Shown: one piece after another, positions 16,271 through 25,901 of the stretch
Layout: every line of letters begins with the position of its first letter
How positions within the stretch are numbered: position 1 is the first letter of the stretch
Assembly (NCBI RefSeq): GCF_001875725.1
Contig: NZ_MLCQ01000029.1
Span: 62,001-126,000, forward strand
Direction of reading: 5' to 3'
Origin: Corynebacterium sp. NML140438
Lineage (GTDB): Bacteria; Actinomycetota; Actinomycetes; Mycobacteriales; Mycobacteriaceae
DNA length: 64,000 nt
Notes under the pieces: generated by a model
What the model was told of the DNA's origin: nothing
The model's input: the letters and a program-made list of their open reading frames with translations, nothing else
The model's database searches: none
Translations under genes and position numbers: made by a program

Positions 16271-16852
16271 CTAGCTGTGCTTGGCTGTTAATGTCATGTC
16301 GACCAACTGCAGGAAGCGTATAACGTAGTCTTTGACAAAGCCTGCGGTGCCTTCATTGAGATGGCCGGAGTCTTCGAAGAGGGTGGGGGATTGGCCAAGG
16401 AATACCTCGGGCTGACCAGGAAGCGGCATATCGAAGTAGGACAGGGCGAGCCGGAGGTTCTTCTGTGAACTGTAGCCGCCCATGCGGCCTACAGAGTGAC
16501 TGATGATACCTGCGGGAAGGTTCTTCCAAGCCACATCCGAGTTGGGCTTGGAACCGATGTCCACTGCATTCTTGAGACAGGCAGGGATAGTACGGTTATT
16601 TTCCGGGGTAACAAAGAGGACGCCGCTCGAGTTCTTGATGGTGTCGCGGAAAGTGGTGTACTCAGCTGGAATGGGCTTGTCCGTGACCGAGGGGTCATCG
16701 TAGTCGAAGTCATAGAGCGGCAAGTCACGGATTTCAACGATGTCTGCCTGGTAGTTTTCAGGGATCATTGTGAGCACTTCGTGTGCAATCTTGCGCGCAA
16801 ATGAGCCGCGGCGCAGGCTGCCGACGATAACACTAATGCGTGGGGTGGTCAT
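16271..16852 (-). CDS. NADPH-dependent FMN reductase family flavoprotein
   Basis: This 193-aa protein begins MTTPRISVIVGSLRRGSFAR, the phosphate-binding loop (GSLRRGS) of the flavodoxin-like NADPH-dependent FMN reductase family. VTPENNRTIPACLKNAVD and SVGRMGGYSSQKNLR follow, matching the conserved PEYN and GxxGG segments. AGGA lies 6 nt before ATG 16852. It is the last gene of the nrd operon, 40 bp after the 90-aa ORF. Because NrdI needs a reduced flavin to activate NrdF, this enzyme is a candidate electron donor for NrdI; that link is inference from position. Confidence 0.85.
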   Translation of the reverse strand: MTTPRISVIVGSLRRGSFARKIAHEVLTMIPENYQADIVEIRDLPLYDFDYDDPSVTDKPIPAEYTTFRDTIKNSSGVLFVTPENNRTIPACLKNAVDIGSKPNSDVAWKNLPAGIISHSVGRMGGYSSQKNLRLALSYFDMPLPGQPEVFLGQSPTLFEDSGHLNEGTAGFVKDYVIRFLQLVDMTLTAKHS

Positions 16853-16892
16853 AGGAAGTCCTTTCTTCTTAGTTGGGCGTAGGTACGTGCGA

Positions 16893-18222
<1,330 letters not shown>

Positions 18223-20418
18223 CTACAGAGCACAGGAAACGCAGCCTTCGACCTCGGTTCCCTGGAGTGCAGGTTGGCGTAAACGGATGTAGTACAAGGT
18301 CTTGATTCCGGCTTTCCAGGCATAGATTTGTGCCTTGTTGATGTCCCGCGTAGTGGTGTCAGCGGTGAAGAACAAAGTCAGGGAAAGCCCTTGGTCCACG
18401 TGTTGGGTGGCCATAGCGTAGGTGTCGATGATTTTTTTGTACCCCACGGTGTAGGAGTCATCGAAATACTCCAAGTTGTCGTTGGTCATTTCCGGTGCGG
18501 GGTAGTACACGCGCCCCAAGCGGCCTTCCTTGCGTATTTCAATCTTGGAGGCAATCGGGTGTATGGACGCGGTGGAGTCATTGATGTAGGAAATTGATCC
18601 AGTGGGTGGAACTGCCTGCAAGTAGGCGTTGTAGATGCCGTCTTGCATCACTTGGTTCTTGAGCCGTAGCCAATCCTCGCGTTGAGGAATCTGCACGCCA
18701 GCCTCATGGAATAGCTGTTTTACGTGGTCAGTGGCCGGCGCCCAGTCTTGGTCGATGTACTTGTCGAAGTAGACGCCAGTGGCATAGGTGGATTCTTCAA
18801 AGCCAGTGAATCGTTGACCTTTCTCAACCGCTAGCGCATGGGATGCACGGAGCGCATGATAGGTCACGGTCAGGAAATAGATATTTGTAAAGTCCAGTGC
18901 TTCGGCGCAGCCATAAGGAATACGCTTGGAAGCCAGGAAACCGTGGAGATTCATTTGGCCCAACCCGATGGCATGCATGGATGCATTACCGTGAGCGATG
19001 GAAGGAACAGCTTCGATATTTGTTAGGTCTGAGACCTTCGTGAGAGCGCGCACCGCGGTTTCAACAGTTTCCCCAAAGTCCGGTGATTCAAAAGCTTTAG
19101 CGATATTGAGCGACCCTAGATTGCAGGAAATGTCCTGGCCAACGGTGGTGTAGTTACCTGAGGCGCCGTAGGTGGATGGCGTGTTGACCTGGAGGATCTC
19201 ACTACACAGATTGGACATATTGATATGTCCTTTGAGGGGATTAGCGCGGTTGACCGTATCCTCAAAGAGTATGTAGGGGTATCCAGATTCAAACTGAAGC
19301 TCAGCCAGCGTGGTGAAAAACTCGCGGGCCTTGATAGTCGTATGAGAAATTCGCGGATTGGAAACCAGCTCGTCGTAATACTCGGTGATAGACATGTCAG
19401 ACATGGCTACGCCGTACTCGCGAGCGATGTCATACGGGCTAAAAAGATGCATATCCTTGTTCTCTTTGGCCAGCTGGAAGGTTATATCTGGAATAACAAC
19501 TCCCAGCGAAAGAGTCTTAATGCGGACTTTCTCATCGGCATTTTCCCGCTTGGTATCCAGGAAACGAAGAATATCTGGATGGTGCGCATGTAGGTAGACG
19601 GCTCCAGCGCCCTGTCGAGCGCCCAATTGGTTGGCATAGCTGAAGCTATCTTCCAGAATTTTCATGACTGGGACTACGCCGGAAGCTTGGTTCTCAATCT
19701 TTTTGATTGGGGCTCCGGATTCGCGCAGATTGCTCAGTAACAAGGCCACACCACCGCCGCGTTTTGAAAGCTGCAGTGCAGAGTTCACGCTGCGGCCAAT
19801 GCTTTCCAAATTGTCTTCGATGCGAAGGAGGAAGCAGGAGACCATTTCGCCACGCTGGGCTTTTCCTGCGTTGAGAAAAGTAGGGGTGGCGGGCTGGAAG
19901 CGTCCGGTCATGATGTCATCCACCAGCTTCTCCGCAAGCTCTTCATCGCCCTGTGCAAGGTACAAAGCTGTGGTGGCGACGCGTTCTTCGTAGCCTTCCA
20001 GAAATCGCGAGCCATCAAAGGTTTTCAGTGCGTATGAAGTAAAGAACTTAAATGCGCCGAGGAAAGTGCGGAACTGATGCTTGGCTCGGTGGGCTCTGTC
20101 GTACATAGTGCACAGAAAATCGTCATCATAAAGCTCAAGGAATTCCCGCTCGTAGTATTCGTTATCAACCAACCACTCCAAGCGCTGCTTGGTGGATTCA
20201 AACTGATGCATGCGGGGAGTGACATGGTGCGCTAAAAAGTCTTGTGTTGCCTCAATGTCCTTGTCGAACTGGATTCTTCCCGAATCGTCGAATAGGTTCA
20301 GCTGCGCGTTGAGTGCATGGTAGCTCTTGCGCTTACCGACACCGCCGGCATCGTCTGCTGAAGCGGTGCGGGGCGTAGGGCCAATGGGCTGTGTGGGGGT
20401 GGCCTTAAGTGGCGGCAT
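18223..20418 (-). CDS. nrdE: Ribonucleoside-diphosphate reductase large subunit NrdE
   Basis: The catalytic R1 subunit reduces ribonucleoside diphosphates to deoxyribonucleotides. Visible features are the N-terminal [12 protein letters not shown] segment, the active-site regions [14 protein letters not shown] and [17 protein letters not shown], and the C-terminal redox pair in GCVSCAL. The length, about 731 aa from ATG 20418 (GGA 7 nt upstream), matches class Ib NrdE. Earlier in-frame starts exist at 20457 (ATG) and 20472 (TTG), without a clear ribosome binding site. It lies between nrdI and nrdF. No nrdH is present in the element, so a chromosomal redoxin must serve. Confidence 0.95.
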   Translation of the reverse strand: MPPLKATPTQPIGPTPRTASADDAGGVGKRKSYHALNAQLNLFDDSGRIQFDKDIEATQDFLAHHVTPRMHQFESTKQRLEWLVDNEYYEREFLELYDDDFLCTMYDRAHRAKHQFRTFLGAFKFFTSYALKTFDGSRFLEGYEERVATTALYLAQGDEELAEKLVDDIMTGRFQPATPTFLNAGKAQRGEMVSCFLLRIEDNLESIGRSVNSALQLSKRGGGVALLLSNLRESGAPIKKIENQASGVVPVMKILEDSFSYANQLGARQGAGAVYLHAHHPDILRFLDTKRENADEKVRIKTLSLGVVIPDITFQLAKENKDMHLFSPYDIAREYGVAMSDMSITEYYDELVSNPRISHTTIKAREFFTTLAELQFESGYPYILFEDTVNRANPLKGHINMSNLCSEILQVNTPSTYGASGNYTTVGQDISCNLGSLNIAKAFESPDFGETVETAVRALTKVSDLTNIEAVPSIAHGNASMHAIGLGQMNLHGFLASKRIPYGCAEALDFTNIYFLTVTYHALRASHALAVEKGQRFTGFEESTYATGVYFDKYIDQDWAPATDHVKQLFHEAGVQIPQREDWLRLKNQVMQDGIYNAYLQAVPPTGSISYINDSTASIHPIASKIEIRKEGRLGRVYYPAPEMTNDNLEYFDDSYTVGYKKIIDTYAMATQHVDQGLSLTLFFTADTTTRDINKAQIYAWKAGIKTLYYIRLRQPALQGTEVEGCVSCAL

Positions 20419-20485
20419 TGTGGTTTCCAATCTGTGTGTTGCGGATGTGGTCTTCATTTTGTGGGAAATCAATGGGGTGTAATTG

Positions 20486-20905
20486 TTAGTTGCTTTGCTG
20501 CTCCCAAAACTTGTGAAGGCCCTGCTTTACAGCGGCAACGTCCTTCTGCGTGCCGAGTAGCTCGAAGTGATACAGCTCTGGAACGTGGCACTTAGCGGAA
20601 ATGATGCGGCCGGCGACGCAGTAAGCGCTTCCGAAGTTGGTATTGCCTGAGGTAATCACGCCCCGGATAAAGGAACGGTTGATTGGGTCATTGAGGAAGT
20701 CGATGACCTGTTTGGGGACTGCGCGTTTGAGCGAGCCACCGCCGTAGGTTGGAACGATGAGTACGTACGGGTGTGAAACCTGGATCATTCCGGTTTTCTT
20801 GGGCCGCAGTGGAATGCGCACTGCGGGTCTATCTAAGCGTTCGACGAATCTTTTTGTGTTTTCAGAAACGCTAGAAAAGTACACCAAATCTGGTGAGTCT
20901 GACAT
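20486..20905 (-). CDS. nrdI: NrdI flavodoxin-like activator of NrdF
   Basis: The 139-aa protein starts [20 protein letters not shown], with the NrdI FMN phosphate loop SSVSENT, then [16 protein letters not shown] and [14 protein letters not shown] around the flavin. NrdI delivers a reactive oxygen species to NrdF; in class Ie it is required to oxidise the radical tyrosine. ATG 20905 is chosen for AGGA 5 nt upstream and for the typical N-terminus; ATGs at 20920 and 20935 are in frame but less likely. It is the first gene of the nrd operon, directly downstream of the paired palindromes. Confidence 0.93.
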   Translation of the reverse strand: MSDSPDLVYFSSVSENTKRFVERLDRPAVRIPLRPKKTGMIQVSHPYVLIVPTYGGGSLKRAVPKQVIDFLNDPINRSFIRGVITSGNTNFGSAYCVAGRIISAKCHVPELYHFELLGTQKDVAAVKQGLHKFWEQQSN

Positions 20906-20964
20906 GACAATCCTGCTCATCCTGGCCTTAGCCATAAGTGGGATAGGTGATGATCGAAAAGATT

Positions 20965-21008
20965 AACTACGTACTACCGTAGTTGCAAACTACGCCGCAC
21001 CGTAGTTT
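20965..21008. promoter_or_regulatory. Tandem palindromes AACTACG-N6-CGTAGTT at the nrd operon promoter
   Basis: Two inverted repeats with the same half-site and the same 6-bp spacer (20965-20984; 20987-21008, the second extended by one A/T pair) are centred 23 bp apart, between mntR and nrdI. On the minus strand a TTGCAA hexamer lies between them and a TTAATC-like -10 follows about 16 bp later, so bound protein would block the promoter. The neighbouring MntR-like regulator is the obvious candidate ligand, but the half-site differs from the classic DtxR TTAGGT motif. Confidence 0.65.
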
Positions 21009-21051
21009 TTAAAAGGGCAGGTAGGGACAGGATTAATGAGAAAGGGAAAGA

Positions 21052-21732
21052 CTACAGGCTGTGGTGTGCTACAAACACTGCGTCCGTAGCTGGGCGCCCA
21101 AGTACTACCCACTGAGTACTGTCGGCTACCTGTACTTCGAGCGATTCTGAAAAGGGCGTTCCTTCGCGCGTGGTAAGAACAGCCCCAATGACGATGCCTT
21201 GCTCTTTGAGGAAGGCCAGCAGTTGTGGGTCGGAATCAGAAATGCGTTCCACGGTCACCTGCGGTTGTGCGCCGCTGTCGGTGAGACGGTGCGCACTGGG
21301 GATAGTGACCTGTCCATCAACCGTAGGGATAGGGTCGCCGTGTGGATCCCTAGTGGGGTAATTGAGGAACTTATCCACGCGCTCTATGAGCATGTCAGAC
21401 ACCGCGTGTTCAAGATTTTCGGCTTCATCATGGACCTCGTCCCACGTATAATCCAATGCTTGAACCAAAAAAGACTCAAGCAATCGGTGGCGGCGCACCA
21501 TGACCAATGCGTACTGCCTGCCAAGTTCGGTTAACTCCACAGAGCCATAGGGCGTGTGTGACACGAGCCCTTGCTTCGACATTTTGCGCACTGCATCGGA
21601 GACCGAGGAGAGCTTGAGTCCCAGCTGTTTCGCTATAAGTGTGGCGGTAACGGGCTCGGATGACCATTCCTTTAGCCCCCAGATAGCTTTCAAATAGTTC
21701 TGGGTACTGGTGGACAGCTCAGAAACAGACAT
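21052..21732 (-). CDS. mntR: DtxR-family metalloregulator, MntR-like
   Basis: This 226-aa protein has an N-terminal winged helix (TATLIAKQLGLKLSSVSDAVRKM), a metal-binding and dimerisation domain, and a C-terminal SH3-like FeoA domain (ISDSDPQLLAFLKEQGIVIG). Metal residues by alignment are His82, Glu86, His101, Glu105, Glu108 and His109. Glu at the position that is Cys102 in the iron regulator DtxR is the mark of manganese-responsive MntR proteins. The position equivalent to MntR Asp8/DtxR Met10 is Asn12. The gene lies upstream of, and in the same direction as, nrdIEF, and probably represses it when Mn is plentiful. Confidence 0.85.
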   Translation of the reverse strand: MSVSELSTSTQNYLKAIWGLKEWSSEPVTATLIAKQLGLKLSSVSDAVRKMSKQGLVSHTPYGSVELTELGRQYALVMVRRHRLLESFLVQALDYTWDEVHDEAENLEHAVSDMLIERVDKFLNYPTRDPHGDPIPTVDGQVTIPSAHRLTDSGAQPQVTVERISDSDPQLLAFLKEQGIVIGAVLTTREGTPFSESLEVQVADSTQWVVLGRPATDAVFVAHHSL

Positions 21733-21870
21733 GAGTAAATGTTAACCCAGCTTCCGTATGCGCCTTAGGCGCTGTGCCCCAACGCTCATAGCGAACAGAG
21801 GCCAAGTTTGAGAGGAATGCCGGTAAGGTGGGGCCAGTTAAAGCATTCTTCACTTGAAGGAGAACCACTA

Positions 21871-22080
21871 ATGTCTGAGAAGATTTCAATGAACTTGAAG
21901 TGCGCCAGCGTAGTGCGTAATGGAATGGCTAGTACACAGTGCAGTAAAACAGCGCATGTAATGGCTCATGTAATGGCTCATGTAATGCACTGTGTAGAGA
22001 CAGAGCGTCTGGAGCAGGAGTATCAGCGCTCCCGTACTGGACGGCGACGGCGTTATGCGTGGTCTGTGCTGAAAAAATAA
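21871..22080 (+). CDS. Small ORF (69 aa), doubtful
   Basis: ATG 21871 has GGAG 8 nt upstream, and the ORF ends at a terminator. The protein MSEKISMNLKCASVVRN continues into HVMAHVMAHVM, which is encoded by 12-bp direct repeats, and a basic C-terminus (RSRTGRRRRYAW). Because the repeats are flanked by a perfect inverted repeat, the region could be a structural DNA or RNA site rather than a gene. No family is recognised. Confidence 0.4.
   Translation: MSEKISMNLKCASVVRNGMASTQCSKTAHVMAHVMAHVMHCVETERLEQEYQRSRTGRRRRYAWSVLKK
21934..21995. repeat. Inverted repeat enclosing 12-bp direct repeats
   Basis: ACACAGTGCA (21934-21943) and TGCACTGTGT (21986-21995) are perfect complements. The loop contains nearly three copies of CATGTAATGGCT (21955-21987). 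The combination of iteron-like repeats within a palindrome, next to ssb, resembles replication or regulatory sites of plasmids. Confidence 0.6.
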
Positions 22081-22102
22081 CCCCGCAGGTTTCCCTGCGG
22101 GG
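22081..22102. terminator. Bidirectional terminator between the small ORF and ssb
   Basis: CCCCGCAGG pairs with CCTGCGGGG around a 4-nt loop. It is flanked by T-rich sequence on the plus side and by TTATTTTTT-like sequence on the minus side, so it can end both convergent units. Confidence 0.75.
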
Positions 22103-22113
22103 TGTTGTTGCAA

Positions 22114-22533
22114 CTAGAACGGCACTTCTTCAGAGTCATTAGCAGCAGCGTTATCTGCGCTGTTCTCGCGGCGTGCTGCTCGTGCCTCAGACTCCTTCTT
22201 GGAGTCGATCAGCTGCACAGTGTCGATGCGCGCTACCAGCGGATAGTGCTTGTTGCCGTCCTTATCGGTGTAGTTGTCAGTCTTCAGCGAGTAGCTCACT
22301 GCAACGCGATCACCAGCGCCGATGCATCCGAAGACGCCGAGGTTCTTGGCGTCAGCCACGTAGCCAGTGAGTTCGACAATCTCTGATTCCACCTTGCCTG
22401 TGGACTTGTTCTTGAACGTATTACGTGCGTAGACGTTGAGCTTCACCGTCGCACCGCCGTTTGCGTGCTCAAAGATCTTCGGCTCGCGTGCTGCGTTGCC
22501 AACGATGGTGCCATTGTTAAACGGGTTGGACAT
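22114..22533 (-). CDS. ssb: Single-stranded DNA-binding protein
   Basis: The 139-aa protein has an OB fold starting MSNPFNNGTIVGNAAREPKI and a C-terminal acidic tip, SEEVPF, equivalent to the DDDIPF tail of SSB that recruits replication proteins. It is shorter and more divergent than chromosomal SSB, as expected for a plasmid or element copy. GGAG lies 8 nt before the ATG. On this element it probably protects single strands made by Rep or during transfer. Confidence 0.9.
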   Translation of the reverse strand: MSNPFNNGTIVGNAAREPKIFEHANGGATVKLNVYARNTFKNKSTGKVESEIVELTGYVADAKNLGVFGCIGAGDRVAVSYSLKTDNYTDKDGNKHYPLVARIDTVQLIDSKKESEARAARRENSADNAAANDSEEVPF

Positions 22534-22618
22534 TGTGATTTCTCCTTATATGAGTGAGTGTGTGATTGTCTTTCAATTGTGTGTTTGAGCAGCGGCTTTG
22601 CTGCTGCTGTAAGTGCTG

Positions 22619-22762
22619 TTACAGCACTGCCCAGGGCAGATGTGCCCCTGCTGCTTCCAGGTCGCGTAGCTCTTGTGCGGCACCCGGATCGGCGTCTTCG
22701 CCATCCATGCCGTCAGACATGAGGTAGAGCAGCTCTAGGTCTTCGTGGGTGTAGTGGTACAT
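22619..22762 (-). CDS. Small acidic protein (47 aa)
   Basis: Beginning MYHYTHEDLELLYLMSDGMDG, this acidic peptide has a strong ribosome binding site (GGAGG 7 nt before ATG 22762). It follows DUF4192 and precedes ssb in the same direction, in a run of element genes. The frame extends upstream to 22963, but that part overlaps the DUF4192 terminator and is not coding-like. The function is not recognised. Confidence 0.6.
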   Translation of the reverse strand: MYHYTHEDLELLYLMSDGMDGEDADPGAAQELRDLEAAGAHLPWAVL

Positions 22763-22888
22763 GGCGTGCCTCCGTGTCGTGGATTGATTCTCAATCCGTT
22801 CTTTGAGACAGCTCTGCTGTCTAGAGACCTCTCCCCTGCTCGGTGGAGATTTCCTTCTTCCCTGGTCACGGCACTGATAGAAAAAGAA

Positions 22889-22920
22889 AACCCCGCTACA
22901 GCGACTGCTGCAACGGGGTA
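22889..22920 (-). terminator. Terminator after the DUF4192 gene
   Basis: On the minus strand ACCCCG pairs with CGGGGT, with an inner CAGC/GCTG pair, followed by TTTTCTTTTTC. It starts about 6 bp after the stop codon at 22926. Confidence 0.7.
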
Positions 22921-22925
22921 GAGCT

Positions 22926-23951
22926 TTAAGCGTCGAACAAGAGGTAGTGTGCCTTCGACGCACCTTGACGCACGCTCGTGATGAGCTTGCTGCCCAGGCC
23001 GCGGCTGATGGATCTGTCCACCAGGTTCGGAAAGTTCTCGGTATCGCTCAGCTCAGTGGCCTTGTGCGCGGCCACGCCTGCCAGGCCAGTCTGCCCTGTG
23101 GCTTGTGCGAGAACCGCGACAGTAGCGGTCACTTGCGAGAGCATCTTGAGCCAGTCTCGCGGCACTGTCTGCATAAGACGTTCTGCGAACGCCAGACCTT
23201 GCTGCGGCTCGTCTAGCAGCGCTCCGAGCAGCGGATCACGCAACATAGGTGTGGTAAAACACCTCAGCGCAGCACGGATGGCCTGTGTGTCGGTGGGATT
23301 AGAGACACCCTTTGCAGCCTTCTCGTACTCCTGCTGCAGGTCATCACGGAGGAAGTGAATCTCGTTCTCGTACCCCTCAACGTCGGCGATGATGTCTTGA
23401 TATTCCTCCTCGTCGATGCCGTGAGCTGTGCTGTTCAAGCGCTCTTCCAGCTCCTCACGCGACAGCGCTGGCAGCTGGCCAGTGTCCAAGATCATCTGCT
23501 GCAGTGTGAGAGAGCCTGCAACCTCGCTGACCACGCCGCTGCGCGGTGCTGAGAGACTGAGTTGCTGATACACAGTCCACCAGCCGGTTCCAGAAGTGAT
23601 CTCGGGAACCTGGATGATTGCAAGCACCGTAGGCAACGGCGAGTCCTCGCTGAGCAGGAACTCCGCCAGGTCATCGGCGGCTAAGGGGTCGCTGCTTACC
23701 ACGTAGGCGATGATGGCGTCAGCGTTGTCGCGGTCTGACAGAGCAGCGAACTGCTGTTGGTTGTCAACCAGCGTTTCAACAGCGTCGTCCAGGTCGAGCC
23801 GAGCGAGCGGTCCCAGGTGTAGACCAGGGGTGTCGTCGTTTCGTTCAAAGAACGCGATGACCAGCGAGTCCTGCGGGTAAAACCCCAAGATACCGGGGAT
23901 ATTGGCGAGGATATCGCCGTGGGAGGTAAGCGTTTGCGAATAGGTGGACAT
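22926..23951 (-). CDS. DUF4192 family protein
   Basis: This 341-aa protein begins MSTYSQTLTSHGDILANIPGILGFYPQDSLVIAFFE, the hallmark of the actinobacterial DUF4192 family, which has no known biochemical function and is common on actinobacterial plasmids and chromosomes. AGGAG lies 5 nt before ATG 23951; the GTG at 23957 is too close to the Shine-Dalgarno sequence. No signal peptide or membrane helix is present. It is linked here with ssb and a resolvase, suggesting a role in element maintenance. Confidence 0.85.
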   Translation of the reverse strand: MSTYSQTLTSHGDILANIPGILGFYPQDSLVIAFFERNDDTPGLHLGPLARLDLDDAVETLVDNQQQFAALSDRDNADAIIAYVVSSDPLAADDLAEFLLSEDSPLPTVLAIIQVPEITSGTGWWTVYQQLSLSAPRSGVVSEVAGSLTLQQMILDTGQLPALSREELEERLNSTAHGIDEEEYQDIIADVEGYENEIHFLRDDLQQEYEKAAKGVSNPTDTQAIRAALRCFTTPMLRDPLLGALLDEPQQGLAFAERLMQTVPRDWLKMLSQVTATVAVLAQATGQTGLAGVAAHKATELSDTENFPNLVDRSISRGLGSKLITSVRQGASKAHYLLFDA

Positions 23952-24059
23952 GAGCACTCCTTATGCCAAATACGGGATGTGTGTGGTCAATCCCGTATTT
24001 GGCCCCGGCTGTGCCGGGCGGCGCTAGCACCGCCCTGCAGCACCCCCACGCGCTCAGGG

Positions 24060-24111
24060 CGTCGCTAGTGCTGCCTAGTGCTCGGCTTGCAGGACAGTGG
24101 CACTAGCGACG
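24060..24111. repeat. Inverted repeat beside the resolvase gene (possible res site)
   Basis: CGTCGCTAGTGC (24060-24071) and GCACTAGCGACG (24100-24111) are perfect 12-bp complements separated by 28 bp that repeat the core CTAGTGC once more. The site lies just downstream of the resolvase stop codon (24135). It may be a resolvase crossover site or a terminator; the absence of a T tract favours the former. Confidence 0.45.
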
Positions 24112-24134
24112 CGGTCACTGTGGGGTCTGGGCTG

Positions 24135-24707
24135 TTATGCGTCAGCCTCAAGGCGCTCGATGGCACGGTAGATAGTGGGTCTGGACACGTTGAAGGTCCT
24201 AGCGACAGCACTCACGGACTTGCCGCCGTCGAGTAACTCTTTGGCCACCTGGGCCTGTTCGTTGCTGAGCTTCGGTTTGGGTCCGGCTACCCTGCCCTGT
24301 GCTCGGGCGTGGGCTACTCCCTCACGTGTCCGCTGTATCAACAGGTCACGCTCCCACTCAGCCAGTGACGCCATGACGTTGATGACCACCTTGTCGGCAG
24401 ACCGTGAGGTGTCTAGCGCTGGTTCGAGCACCTTGACGTTAATATCGCGATCCGCCAGGTCAGCGATGGTGTTGACCGTCTCTGCGAGACTGCGGCCAAG
24501 ACGGTCGAGCCTGGTCACGACGAGGGTGTCGTCGGGTCGCATGTATGCCAGCGCGTCATCGAGGCCGGGGCGTTGCCACTTAGTGCCCGAGATGGTGTCG
24601 GTGTAAATGTGCGCAGCATCGCAGCCAGCGTCGATGAGCGCTTCACGTTGGGTGTCGAGAGACTGCCCTTGCTTGGAGGTCGAAACACGCGCGTAGCCGA
24701 TGAGCAT
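24135..24707 (-). CDS. Serine recombinase, resolvase/invertase family
   Basis: The 190-aa protein has the catalytic Ser in IGYARVSTSKQ, the conserved Arg residues in VTRLDRLGRS, the ASLAEWERDLLIQRTREG long helix, and a C-terminal HTH of Hin type (SVSAVARTFNVSRPTIYRAIE). The length and domain order are normal. It probably resolves element multimers or inverts DNA locally. It starts 15 bp after the DUF262-HNH stop and may be co-transcribed with it. Confidence 0.93.
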   Translation of the reverse strand: MLIGYARVSTSKQGQSLDTQREALIDAGCDAAHIYTDTISGTKWQRPGLDDALAYMRPDDTLVVTRLDRLGRSLAETVNTIADLADRDINVKVLEPALDTSRSADKVVINVMASLAEWERDLLIQRTREGVAHARAQGRVAGPKPKLSNEQAQVAKELLDGGKSVSAVARTFNVSRPTIYRAIERLEADA

Positions 24708-24722
24708 GGTTAATCACCGACT

Positions 24723-25898
24723 TTAAGCGTTGCCTTTGGCACGGTTGTGCGACTTGCAGAGCAACTCGCAGTTGCTCTCCTCGGTCGATCCACCCTTGGA
24801 CCACGCAGTGACGTGATCAGCGTCCATTTCTTTAAGCGCCCAGATCTTTGCTTTCTTCTCATCGTGACCGATAGCGCAATACGAGCAGTTGGAGACACCC
24901 TTCTGTTTTGCAGCATCAGTCTGGCGCTTGTAGACGCGCTTCTTCACCGCTTCAGTGAAGACACGTACGTTAAGTAGTTTGGTGTCTGTCTTGCCGCCAA
25001 GCAGGTACTCGTAGATACCCTTCTTGGACTGAATTTGCGGGTCAGACAGCAGCTCCTTTGCAGCAGCCGTCATCTCAGTCGCGTTGTAGCCTTTGGCGCC
25101 GTACTGCTCATACAGCGTGTTCCACGCGATGCCGCGCATCGTCGTGTCTGTCATCTTGAACACACTTGCTGCCCAGTCGATAACTGCAGTGAAGTAAGTC
25201 TGTAGTTCGTTGCAGTTATCGTCTTCACGGTGCTTTGCCATGTAGCTGTCGATGGTGGTGCCTTCACGCTGGGCGATCCAGTCAAGTGCTACTTCAAGCA
25301 CCTCCTGGCGGGCTGGGTCGCCCTTAACGAAGTTCGACCATTTGGACATGATGGCAGAGCCGGAGTTGGAAAAGACCTTCTTAGCAGCATCGACGAACTG
25401 ACCTGAGTACACGGCGTTACGTAGCTCTTGGGCTGTAAGTGGCACACCAACGATGTTGATGGTTTTGAACCACTCCTTGATCTCGGCCTCAGTGCCATAG
25501 CAGTCGTAAATGAGCAGCTCAGTCTCAAGGATCTGCTCTTGCTGGTGTTTGCCCAGCGACGAGAAATACTGCTCATTGCCGTCAGTGTCTTTGACGACGA
25601 ACAGGTCTTTGTAGAAGCGCCCGATAGAGGTAATGCGCTGCTGACCGTCGAGGATCTCGAACTTGTCTTCGTCCTGCTTGGGCTGGTTGAAGTAAATTAG
25701 CCCCAGTGGATAGCCCTTGAGCAGCGAGTCGATGACGGCAACGTCTTTCTTACCGTCGTTGTAGATGTAGTTGCGCTGGTACTCAGGCTGGATGGTGAGG
25801 TTGCCAGCCAAACCGTACAGACCTTTGCCTTCGAGTTCGTTGTAGTGGAATCCGTCAACGATGTCACGGATCTTGCGGGGGTTGAGTTTTGCTTCCAT
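24723..25898 (-). CDS. DUF262 plus HNH endonuclease protein (candidate restriction/defence nuclease)
   Basis: In this 391-aa protein, residues about 15-110 are a DUF262 ParB-like NTPase domain ([11 protein letters not shown], then [13 protein letters not shown]). Residues about 335-391 are an HNH nuclease with zinc-type cysteines CSYC and CELLC, and catalytic His in [15 protein letters not shown]262-HNH proteins act in modification-dependent or phage-defence nucleases such as GmrSD, SspE and BrxU. AAGGAG lies 9 nt before the ATG, and the gene starts only 3 bp after the methyltransferase stop, so the two form one operon. This suggests a restriction-modification-like pair. Confidence 0.85.
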   Translation of the reverse strand: MEAKLNPRKIRDIVDGFHYNELEGKGLYGLAGNLTIQPEYQRNYIYNDGKKDVAVIDSLLKGYPLGLIYFNQPKQDEDKFEILDGQQRITSIGRFYKDLFVVKDTDGNEQYFSSLGKHQQEQILETELLIYDCYGTEAEIKEWFKTINIVGVPLTAQELRNAVYSGQFVDAAKKVFSNSGSAIMSKWSNFVKGDPARQEVLEVALDWIAQREGTTIDSYMAKHREDDNCNELQTYFTAVIDWAASVFKMTDTTMRGIAWNTLYEQYGAKGYNATEMTAAAKELLSDPQIQSKKGIYEYLLGGKTDTKLLNVRVFTEAVKKRVYKRQTDAAKQKGVSNCSYCAIGHDEKKAKIWALKEMDADHVTAWSKGGSTEESNCELLCKSHNRAKGNA

Positions 25899-25901
25899 GG
25901 C

